A stretch of DNA of 49,009 bases. Origin: Sphingomonadaceae bacterium (GTDB lineage Bacteria > Pseudomonadota > Alphaproteobacteria > Sphingomonadales > Sphingomonadaceae). Each line of letters opens with the position of its first letter. Position 1 is the stretch's first letter. Below the pieces are notes generated by a model that saw only the letters and a program-made list of their open reading frames with translations, was not told the origin of the DNA and searched no databases. The position numbers were made by a program, and so were the translations under genes. Below are positions 1 to 7,510 of this stretch, one piece after another. The stretch is from the NCBI GenBank assembly GCA_025359445.1, contig JANYGB010000057.1, positions 1-49,009 of the forward strand. Direction: 5' to 3'.

Positions 1-72
1 GGCGACAAAGTCGACTTTGAAGTGACCGTGACCGGTAACGCTGGTGAGGTCACTCACATCAAGAAGCAGTGA
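1..72 (+). CDS. C-terminal end of a small copper-binding (CusF-like) protein, partial
   Basis: Only the last 23 codons are inside the window, ending with TGA at 70-72. The peptide has a short beta-strand pattern (GDKVDFEVTV, then GEVTHIKKQ) that resembles the end of the small periplasmic CusF-type metal-binding domain, where a 'GDKV.F' strand is followed by a final 'VT.I' strand. The metal ligands of CusF lie further upstream and cannot be checked, so this is a resemblance only. A cold-shock or other OB-fold protein is the main alternative. The 159 bases that follow, up to 231, hold no gene; a weak AGGGCT/AGCCCT inverted repeat just after the stop might act as a terminator. Confidence 0.4.
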   Translation, partial: GDKVDFEVTVTGNAGEVTHIKKQ

Positions 73-231
73 GGGCTCTCAACTATGATCAAACCTTGAA
101 GCCCTATTGTCAGGAGGTTGATGTCTGCAATCGGGTCGTGAGCCGACAGTCTGCTTTCAGCGCGAAAAACGCAAAAGCGGACTCTTGTGTCATTGCCTTC
201 TGGGTCGCTAATCGCTTCCTTCGGTGAACGC

Positions 232-708
232 TCAGGGTGTGGGATCGGTAGGCGTTGCCAATAGACCAATGCGTTCGAGCAGATCCGCCGGAATTTCGTC
301 GCCCGCCAGCTTCAATGCAGCAAAGTGAAGGACGTCGAGCTCGTCGTCACTGAGGTGGCTGAGGTCCCTGAACCCACCTCCGGCATGCTCGTGTTCGAGA
401 AGTGGTTCAACGAGGGCCTGCTGCAATCTGAACAGGTGTTCGATCGACCGGTCCCTGCCCTTCCCGGCGTTATCGGCGAGCCGCATAACTACTGCACGTT
501 GCCGCGTCACCCGGCGGGGCTTGCCTCCGACCGTCACCGTCAGATCGCTGGCGAGATTGCGCGTGCCCTTGGTTCGTCGACCACGCTTACGGTTATCGCC
601 AGCGCGGAACTTGCTGCTTTCGGGCGGACGCCCTTTACCGACGAGAAAATTACCGGCTGCGTCCATATTGCCCGGTGCATAGTCGCCGGGCTCCTTGCGT
701 TTAGTCAT
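232..708 (-). CDS. DUF5681 domain protein (phage/island-associated)
   Basis: A 158-residue, highly basic protein. The N-terminal part (about residues 20-50) has the low-complexity pattern 'GKGRPPESSKF..GDNRKRGRRTKG' typical of DUF5681, a family found in prophages and integrated elements, often beside DNA methyltransferase and terminase genes. The C-terminal half is predicted helical and acidic (LSDDELDVLHFAALKLAG). The start ATG at 708 overlaps the end of the upstream methyltransferase gene by eight bases, so the two are probably translationally coupled. The biochemical function is unknown; a role in packaging or in guiding the neighbouring methylase is only conceivable. No terminase, portal or integrase gene is present nearby, which suggests a remnant rather than an active prophage. 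Confidence 0.75.
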   Translation of the reverse strand: MTKRKEPGDYAPGNMDAAGNFLVGKGRPPESSKFRAGDNRKRGRRTKGTRNLASDLTVTVGGKPRRVTRQRAVVMRLADNAGKGRDRSIEHLFRLQQALVEPLLEHEHAGGGFRDLSHLSDDELDVLHFAALKLAGDEIPADLLERIGLLATPTDPTP

Positions 709-2026
709 GGGCAGCCTCCTCGTTCAGATGCTCGGCCCGGACCTCCTGGTATGTCCGGCCATCAAGCATGGGCGTCTCACCGGTCTCGACCGCGATGCGT
801 TTGAGTGCTATATCTGCATAAAGCGGATCCAGCTCGATGCCGCGGCCCCTGCGACCGGTCCTCGCCGCTGCGCAAAGGGTGGTCCCGGAGCCGAGGTAGG
901 GATCGAGGACGATGCCGCCCGGTTTGGAGCAGTCGAGAATAGCATCAGCGCACATTTTCTTGTTCTTGATCGTCGGGTGATCGGCTAAATCCTGCTGGCG
1001 ACCTTTGCGAAACACATTAGCCCCGGGGTACGTCCACAGATTCGAGCGATATCTCCGCTCGCCCATGCCGAAGTTGTTGATGTGGTCGCCGGGGCGAACC
1101 TTGAAGGCGTAGATCAGTTCAAAAGCCGATCTATAAAATGCCCCTTGGCCCGCATTCGTTTTTGCCCAGACGATAAGCTGCTTCAACTCGTGGAACGGTT
1201 CCTTTGCGGCCTCGGTCATGTAGGGCCCCGCCCGCCAGTCGCTGAAGACGAAAGCGATGGCGCCGGGCTGGCTGAACGCTGCGATCTGTTCAAACACCGG
1301 TCGGAACAACGTCGCGGTGAGTTCCGCGAGCGAGGCTTCATCGGAACCCATGACGAAGTTCTCGTGAACCACGCGCCCGCCCCCGCTGATCGATGAGCCT
1401 GCGCAGCCATAGGGCGGATCGGTCAGGGTCAGCTGGGCGCGTTCGTCACCCAGGATCGCGGCGTAAATCGCTTCGGAACGCGCGTCGCCGACATAGACAA
1501 GCTGATCTGCGATCTTCCAGAGGTCGCCGAGGCGGGAGACCGGCCGGATTTCATCGGTGGGTAGTTCGACGTCGTCGCTGTTGGTGCCATCGTTGTCGTC
1601 AAACGACAGCATCGTATCGATCGTGAGGTTGTCGAGGCCGGTGAGTTCAAGCTCGTACCCGATCTCGAAAAGGCCCTTCACCTCGGCCGCCAGCGTAGCC
1701 TTGGCCCAGCCCGATTTTTCGGCAATTGCATTGTCGGCGATGATGTACGCCTTGCGGTCTGCTTCGGAGAGGTGAGCCAGCGAGATAACAGGGACCTCGG
1801 TCATGCCGAGCAGCTTGGCTGCCTCCAGACGTCCGTGACCACACAAAACTCCGCCGTCAGGGCCGACCAGGATCGGGTTGGTCCAGCCATAGGTCTCGAG
1901 GCTCCTGGCAATGAGCTTGATCTGCGAGCGCGGGTGTTTGCGGGCGTTATTGGTATAGGGGGTGAGTGCGCTCAAGGCGCGATATTCGATGTGCAGCTGA
2001 GCTGCCGGCGACAATCCGGTGTCCAT
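701..2026 (-). CDS. ParB-like nuclease domain fused to an N4/N6-type DNA methyltransferase
   Basis: A 441-residue two-domain protein. Residues about 10-82 form a ParB/sulfiredoxin-type domain, recognisable from 'NNARKHP', 'YGWTNPILV' and 'CGHGRLEAAK'. Residues about 165-425 are an S-adenosylmethionine-dependent DNA methyltransferase with the catalytic motif IV TDPPYG at 202-207 and the AdoMet-binding region DPYLGSGTT at 375-383. Motif IV comes before motif I, the order of the beta class, which modifies the amino group of adenine or cytosine. Such fusions are usually carried by phages and islands and act without a cognate restriction enzyme; none is visible here. The gene overlaps the DUF5681 gene by eight bases. 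The recognition sequence cannot be read from the protein. Confidence 0.9.
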   Translation of the reverse strand: MDTGLSPAAQLHIEYRALSALTPYTNNARKHPRSQIKLIARSLETYGWTNPILVGPDGGVLCGHGRLEAAKLLGMTEVPVISLAHLSEADRKAYIIADNAIAEKSGWAKATLAAEVKGLFEIGYELELTGLDNLTIDTMLSFDDNDGTNSDDVELPTDEIRPVSRLGDLWKIADQLVYVGDARSEAIYAAILGDERAQLTLTDPPYGCAGSSISGGGRVVHENFVMGSDEASLAELTATLFRPVFEQIAAFSQPGAIAFVFSDWRAGPYMTEAAKEPFHELKQLIVWAKTNAGQGAFYRSAFELIYAFKVRPGDHINNFGMGERRYRSNLWTYPGANVFRKGRQQDLADHPTIKNKKMCADAILDCSKPGGIVLDPYLGSGTTLCAAARTGRRGRGIELDPLYADIALKRIAVETGETPMLDGRTYQEVRAEHLNEEAAHD

Positions 2027-2115
2027 TTGGGACCTCCATTGGAGTGATGAAGGTCCAGGAAAGTACGCACTTATCGACCACGCGCGACAATCTTAATTGG
2101 AGGTTTGAACGCCAA

Positions 2116-2922
2116 TTAGGTTCGAACTGTACGTGTCCGTTTGCGACATCTGAGCATCGCGAGGGCCAACGTTGTCTCCGACAGATGCGTATCAAGTTGC
2201 CGAAAATAGGCGACGAACAAGCGGCTCCCAGCACCCGTCAGTCGTGCACTGGGCCGAGTTGCTGACTGCCCGCGAGGACCGACGGACAGCCCGGCTCGTT
2301 CGAACGCAGCAGCCGCCAGAGTGACCGAATGGTCCAGCACGAAGTTGGTCCGGCGGCCTTTTCGCTGTGCTTCGACTTTGAGGGTTAGACGTTCGCTTAC
2401 GCCTGGCAGAGACTGGAAGAACTGACGGATCGCGGCATGATCGAAATTAAACTCCCCATCTCTCCAGGCCGGATCCTTCTCAAGTTCCTCGGCGACAGAT
2501 TGACCGATCACATCGAGGACATCCTGCAGCGGTGACACGATGTCGCGTGACAAGCGATTCAACTTTTTGAGGGCAGATCTGGTAGCATCGACATCCGCGT
2601 CGGCGACCCGGCGCGCACGCGGCATCAGAAACCACAAGCCAATTGCTCGAAGATCCCGGTCGAGTTTTTTCCGGGCAGCCATTGGCAGGCCGACCTCAGG
2701 ATTTGAGAGCAGCATCATAACCGCGTTCAATGGGAGGATCGGGGTGCTACGGTCGAGAAGGAAGCTTAGAGTCAGCGTGTTTTGATAATTTGGAGCGCGA
2801 TCCCGCAAATCCGCGATTGTTACGCGCTCTTCCAAGAAATCTTCCCACGGAAGTTTCGCTGGGAAAGGTTGAGGTTTTTTGGCGGATCTCACCCGTTTAG
2901 GCTGCGCCGACAGGATCGACAT
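2116..2922 (-). CDS. Unrecognised 268-residue basic protein
   Basis: I do not recognise this family. The frame stays open upstream to 3249, but the stretch before Met at 2922 is arginine-rich shadow sequence overlapping the lipoprotein gene at 3063-3293, so I place the start at ATG 2922 (MSILSAQPKRVRSAKKPQ). The protein has a basic N-terminus, a helical middle (about residues 75-150) and a very basic tail ending in RCRKRTRTVRT, which suggests contact with nucleic acid. There is no signal peptide or membrane segment. It lies 89 bases upstream of the methyltransferase gene on the same strand, so it is probably part of the same accessory block. The tail (after about residue 215) could instead be the result of a frameshift. 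Confidence 0.55.
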   Translation of the reverse strand: MSILSAQPKRVRSAKKPQPFPAKLPWEDFLEERVTIADLRDRAPNYQNTLTLSFLLDRSTPILPLNAVMMLLSNPEVGLPMAARKKLDRDLRAIGLWFLMPRARRVADADVDATRSALKKLNRLSRDIVSPLQDVLDVIGQSVAEELEKDPAWRDGEFNFDHAAIRQFFQSLPGVSERLTLKVEAQRKGRRTNFVLDHSVTLAAAAFERAGLSVGPRGQSATRPSARLTGAGSRLFVAYFRQLDTHLSETTLALAMLRCRKRTRTVRT

Positions 2923-3062
2923 GTCGAGCTTAGCGCAGTTTTTCCCACTACTTTCCCAGAAACATGGGACGGGTCGCTGAGACTGGTCCGCTGCGGACTG
3001 CGTCGCGCACCAAACAAGCCGGACAGGATGATCCAAGAAGCGCCGCCAAGGCAGCGCAAGGA

Positions 3063-3293
3063 TCAGTGCGGCGTGGCGGAATCGCTTGAGTCCACCGGCC
3101 CCTCGGGCAACGCTGCGGCGGCCGGGATGACCCCTGCCTCGGCCGCATCGCTTTGCGCGGCGGCAAGGGCCTGATCGATCCCGGCGGTCTTGGCGTCGAG
3201 TTTGTGCTGCGCCGATTTGTAGCGCTCGTCGAAGCTCTGCTCCTTGCACCCGGCCAGCAGGATCAGGGCCAGCATGGCAGCAAACCGCATCAT
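3063..3293 (-). CDS. Small lipoprotein coupled to tamB
   Basis: A 76-residue protein with a clear lipoprotein signal: a hydrophobic segment after a single arginine, ending in the lipobox LAGC (cysteine at residue 16). The mature part is short, hydrophilic and alanine-rich, with a probable helix (FDERYKSAQHKLDAKTAGIDQALAAAQ). No Asp follows the cysteine, so outer-membrane sorting by Lol is the default expectation. Its ATG at 3293-3291 overlaps the tamB stop codon, which indicates translational coupling. No function is known to me; the position suggests a periplasmic or outer-membrane accessory to the Tam machinery. The basis for the gene is the lipobox and the overlap. Confidence 0.75.
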   Translation of the reverse strand: MMRFAAMLALILLAGCKEQSFDERYKSAQHKLDAKTAGIDQALAAAQSDAAEAGVIPAAAALPEGPVDSSDSATPH

Positions 3294-6200
3294 CTGTAGC
3301 GTTTCCGGTAGCGCACGTTGAAATTGGTCACCCCCGATCCGCCGGCTTCGCTGAGGATCGAAAGCGCTTGGCTGAGGCTTACCTCGATCCGCGTGGCGGT
3401 AAACCCACGCGCGTCGGTAATAACCTCGAGGTAGATGTTGTTCGAGATGTACCGCCCGGCGGCAATCGCGGTGCCGCGGCCGCTCGCCTCATCGGGGGTC
3501 AGAATACGCAACCGCGAGATGCCGGTGGCAGCGCGCAATTTGCCCAGCGGATTGAGCCCGCCGCCAGTACCGCGCAGGCTGTTAAGCGAAGCCGCGAGCT
3601 GGATCGCCTGCAGCGGCGAGAGCTGTCCGACCGAATTGCCGAACAATATCCGCGACAACACTTCATCGGAAGGCAACGACGGGCTCGACCCGAAGCGGAT
3701 TTGAGGGTTAAGCGCGCGGCCCGAGACGGTGATCGTCACCGCGATATCGTCGATCTGTTCGGTCGCACTCAAGGCAATCTGCGGATCGCTCAACATCCCG
3801 CCGGTGAAGATCAGCCGGCCTTCCTGCAGCTCGAACTGGCGCCCGGCAAAGCCCAGATTGCCGCGCACCAAGTCGATCGAGCCCGATACGCGCTTGTCAT
3901 AGACAGTGCCGGTTACCTGCAAATCGGCACGCCATTCGCTGTCGAGACCCATCCCGGTGACATAGAGCTGATTGGGCGCGGTCAGCGCGATGTCGAGCCG
4001 CAGCCCATCGAGCAGGCTGCCGCGCGGCACCGCAGGCTCATTGCCGGTGATCCGCGGACGACCGCGCGGCGGCTTGAAGCGGACCCCGGTCAGTTCGGGC
4101 ACTTCGGCGGCACCCTGCCGGACCAGCTCGTAGCGCGTTTCGGGGAGCAGCAATTTGCCCGAGAGCAACGCGGATTCCCCCGCGCTCTTGCGCAGCCTGA
4201 GCTGCCCGGTCGCCGCCGAAGATAGCGTGTCGCTGCGCGCAAGGCGGGCGTTGGCAAGGTCGAAAGTCATGTCCATCGGATAGCCATCAGCTGCTGCGAG
4301 GCCGAAATAGCCGCTGCCCGAGATCTTGCCCGATCCGGCGGTTGCATTGAGCTGTTCGACTTGCAGCCGGTTGCCCGCAAAACGCCCCGACAAGGCCATC
4401 GCGGTGAGCCGCGTGCCATAGGTCTGATTCTCGTATGTGAGGTTTTCGCCGCGGACGATTCCCGACAACTGCGGTTGGCGCAGTCGGCCCGAGAAATCCG
4501 CGCCAACCGCGATCGGGCCTGCCAGGTTCTGGTCGGCCTGGCCGACGAACGACCACAGCGTGTCAGCCGGGCCGTTATAGCGGATGCCGCCGCCCAGCGG
4601 TGCCGCAGTGACCCGGTTAACCCAGTTTCCGGCACCCGGGCCAAGCGGCCTGAGCGAGGCGACCAGCCGCCCGATCACTGCCCCGCGCTGGCGGATTACG
4701 GCGCGTCCCTCGCCCCCGTCGGCGAGCAGCTTGCCGACGAAGTTGATATCGACCGGCTGGCTGACCGCCGCTGCAGTGGTGCGCGAAAAGCCGTCGATAG
4801 TCAGGCGGGCATCGGCGCGCGGGAAGGCCCCTGCACTGACTTGTTCAAAATCGAGCGACCCGGTGGCCTTGCCGCCAAGCCCGTAGCCCGGAATGAAAGC
4901 GTTGAGCAGCGCCATGTCGAGCCGGTCCATCCGGCTTTCGAGCTTGAGCCCTGTGCCGTACTTGCCCGCCAGGCGCAGGCTGCCCTGCCCGAAATCGAAC
5001 CGCGTTGGGAGCAGTTCGTAGCCCGCTTTCGATGGGATGATCCGCGCCGGGCTGGCGGTGCGGAAAGCAATCCCGCGCACTCGCCCATCAAGCGCGGCGC
5101 GCCACAGGTTCGGCTCCAGCTGCGCGTTTCCGGCGAGCTTGAACGGCACCCCGCTAACACCCTCGGCGACGAATTTCGCCTGGCCCCGTCCATCGCGGTA
5201 ATCTACCTGCGCGCGCGCTGCAGTAAGGTTGACACCCCGCATTCGGGTCTGCGCCAATTGCACATCGGCGACCACCCAGGGCTTGGCGTAAAGCACCACC
5301 CGCGCATCGACGATCGCGCTGCCGATTGACAGCTGCGCCGGACCCGGCAGCACGGTATCGTTGGCGCGCAGATTGACCAACGCCTCTTGATAGCGCCCCG
5401 CCGCGCCGAGCCGGATTACCCCGACCAAGCCCCGCCCGTTGGCATCGAGCTGTCCGATAAACGGCCCTGCGGGCGTCCGCTGGATGCGTCCGCTGAACCC
5501 GATTCCGGCAAGATCGCCACGGTTGATCTGAAGGGTGAGCGCTTTGCCTTGCAGCAGCGTTACATCAGCGCTCAGCGGACCGTAATCGGTAAGCCCCGTG
5601 GCATTGAAGCGGTAGCCGCCGCCGGTGCCGATGATTTCTGCGCGCACGCCTGCAAGGCCGATCCCGAACCCGGGGTTCTTGGCCAGCAAGATTGCGCGCG
5701 GCTGCGCGAGCGTACCGGTCAGCTGGATTGCGAGCGCCCCGTAACGGAGCGAATGTCCGGTCGCGGTGAGTGCGAGCTTGCCGCCACTGACATAGCTGCC
5801 CCGGCCATCGAATATCTGGAGCTCGGGTGCCGATACCCTGAGCCGCGAGAACCGAATCACCCCGTCGGGGCCGTAAACCAGCTGGCTCGATCCGACGGCG
5901 TTGCCGCCGAGCAGATCCCGCACATTGGCGTTGAACAGCTGCGTTGAGCGCGCTTTCACGCTGCCGGTCAGGGTAAAGCCCGCGCCGCTGCGCTTCAGGT
6001 CGGCGGTCGTCTGCACCGCAAACACCCCGACGCTGTCAATGCGGTAATTGTTGATCCGGCCTTCGAACGCCCCGGTGTAGAACCCCCGCGCGGTATCGGC
6101 GAGCAACACCGCCTTGGCATCTATCCGGTCCGACTTGATCATCATGTTATCCGACAGGATGCGGGTCCCGTCGACCGCAAGGTCACCGTTCAGCCGGACG

Positions 6201-7510
6201 TTGGTCAATGTGCCCCCGGCAACGCTATCAAGCCCGCCGATCCGCGCAATCCGGGCCGCTACCGGGATGACGATCTGGTCCAAATCGACTCGAGCCTTGC
6301 CGCTTGCATCAATCCCTTCAAGCACCACGTCGTTCGTCGCCAGTGCGCCTGCGGTAAGGTGGTATTGTACCACCGGGCGTGCGAAAGCCCCGGCCAGCTC
6401 AAGTTGCACCCGCAAGGCCCGGCCCGACAGGTTGGTCGCCAGCGCGCCCGGGCGCAGCAGCAGCACGTCGAGCTTGAACGCGTCGAAGCTATTGTCCGAC
6501 AAGTCGATCACGCCGTTTGGTATCAGCGACAGAGCATCTGATCGGAGTGAGCCGGTTACTGCCACGCGCCGATTATCGAGCTTGGCGGTGAGATCGAGCT
6601 GCGTCGTGGCATCGAGCAACACTGCAGGCACGCCGCTGAGTAACTGCCCCAGTTCTGCCGGTCCTTTAACCGCGAAAATGCCGCCGCGTGCGGTCAGCGC
6701 GAGCTGGGCCAGCTTCTTGCCGCCAAGATCAGCGCCAAGCGTGCCGTCCCATTTGGCCCAATCTCCTGCCCCATCGATCTTCAGCGCGAGCGACTGGTCG
6801 AGCCGCGCCAACGCCGCCAGCACCCCGCCCTGCGGTGCATCAACTGCCAGCTTGAGCCCAAGCCGGCCTGCTTCCGGCACCGCATCGAGCACCAGGTCAA
6901 GCCGGTCGCCGGCTTGCCCGCCCGGCGCGGAAAGCGTCTCGGCCAGCGCCGTCACTTGGGCTCGGCGGTCGGCAATATGCGCTTTTCCGGTCAATCGCAG
7001 CTCGCGGCGCTCGCCCGAGACGGCGGGCAGCGCGATCAGGTGGTCGATCCGCAGCGCCGCCACGTCGATATCCAGATCGGGCAGAAGCGGCCCCTGGGTA
7101 GTGCTCACCTTGAATTGCGGCACCCGCTCCAGCGTGACCGTGGTCGCGCTCAGCGAGCGAATATCGATGTGATTGCGCAAGTACGCCAGCGGATGCCAGT
7201 CGAGTTCGACCATCGGTGCGCCCAGAAACCGCCCCTTGGTATCGTAAGCCACCACATCGATCAGCCGGGTCTTGCCGAACAACGACCCTTCGACCCGCCC
7301 GACTTCGATCCGCAGGCCGTTAGCAAAGGTCATCCCCGACACTTGCCGCGCCGCAAATTGGCGTCCGGCATCGGTCTGCACAAAAATGAAAACTGCCGTC
7401 AACAACAGGACTACCGCCAGCAACGCGCCGACGACCCAGCGCAATGCAATCCGCCCCCAGTTACGCTGCGGCGCTATTTCGGCAGGCGGCAAGTCTTCGG
7501 CTTCGTCCAT
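3290..7510 (-). CDS. tamB: TamB, inner-membrane-anchored translocation and assembly protein
   Basis: A 1406-residue protein with one N-terminal transmembrane anchor (about residues 22-46, GALLAVVLLLTAVFIFVQ) followed by a very long periplasmic region of repeated beta-strands, the AsmA/TamB-type groove. The conserved C-terminal TamB (DUF490) domain covers roughly the last 350 residues and contains 'ITVSGRALNPQIRFGSSPSLPSDEVLSRILFG', here cited only as a landmark near residues 1270-1300. TamB spans the periplasm and works with TamA in outer-membrane protein assembly and, in current models, in phospholipid transport. Its ATG overlaps the last base of the tamA stop (TGATG), the classical tamA-tamB order. 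Length is in the usual range for the family. Confidence 0.93.
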   Translation of the reverse strand: MDEAEDLPPAEIAPQRNWGRIALRWVVGALLAVVLLLTAVFIFVQTDAGRQFAARQVSGMTFANGLRIEVGRVEGSLFGKTRLIDVVAYDTKGRFLGAPMVELDWHPLAYLRNHIDIRSLSATTVTLERVPQFKVSTTQGPLLPDLDIDVAALRIDHLIALPAVSGERRELRLTGKAHIADRRAQVTALAETLSAPGGQAGDRLDLVLDAVPEAGRLGLKLAVDAPQGGVLAALARLDQSLALKIDGAGDWAKWDGTLGADLGGKKLAQLALTARGGIFAVKGPAELGQLLSGVPAVLLDATTQLDLTAKLDNRRVAVTGSLRSDALSLIPNGVIDLSDNSFDAFKLDVLLLRPGALATNLSGRALRVQLELAGAFARPVVQYHLTAGALATNDVVLEGIDASGKARVDLDQIVIPVAARIARIGGLDSVAGGTLTNVRLNGDLAVDGTRILSDNMMIKSDRIDAKAVLLADTARGFYTGAFEGRINNYRIDSVGVFAVQTTADLKRSGAGFTLTGSVKARSTQLFNANVRDLLGGNAVGSSQLVYGPDGVIRFSRLRVSAPELQIFDGRGSYVSGGKLALTATGHSLRYGALAIQLTGTLAQPRAILLAKNPGFGIGLAGVRAEIIGTGGGYRFNATGLTDYGPLSADVTLLQGKALTLQINRGDLAGIGFSGRIQRTPAGPFIGQLDANGRGLVGVIRLGAAGRYQEALVNLRANDTVLPGPAQLSIGSAIVDARVVLYAKPWVVADVQLAQTRMRGVNLTAARAQVDYRDGRGQAKFVAEGVSGVPFKLAGNAQLEPNLWRAALDGRVRGIAFRTASPARIIPSKAGYELLPTRFDFGQGSLRLAGKYGTGLKLESRMDRLDMALLNAFIPGYGLGGKATGSLDFEQVSAGAFPRADARLTIDGFSRTTAAAVSQPVDINFVGKLLADGGEGRAVIRQRGAVIGRLVASLRPLGPGAGNWVNRVTAAPLGGGIRYNGPADTLWSFVGQADQNLAGPIAVGADFSGRLRQPQLSGIVRGENLTYENQTYGTRLTAMALSGRFAGNRLQVEQLNATAGSGKISGSGYFGLAAADGYPMDMTFDLANARLARSDTLSSAATGQLRLRKSAGESALLSGKLLLPETRYELVRQGAAEVPELTGVRFKPPRGRPRITGNEPAVPRGSLLDGLRLDIALTAPNQLYVTGMGLDSEWRADLQVTGTVYDKRVSGSIDLVRGNLGFAGRQFELQEGRLIFTGGMLSDPQIALSATEQIDDIAVTITVSGRALNPQIRFGSSPSLPSDEVLSRILFGNSVGQLSPLQAIQLAASLNSLRGTGGGLNPLGKLRAATGISRLRILTPDEASGRGTAIAAGRYISNNIYLEVITDARGFTATRIEVSLSQALSILSEAGGSGVTNFNVRYRKRYR

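Noticed and set aside
2923..3249. N-terminal extension of the unknown gene up to 3249
   Set aside because: The added 109 residues are Arg/Gly-rich, overlap the tamB-linked lipoprotein gene, and look unlike the rest of the protein.
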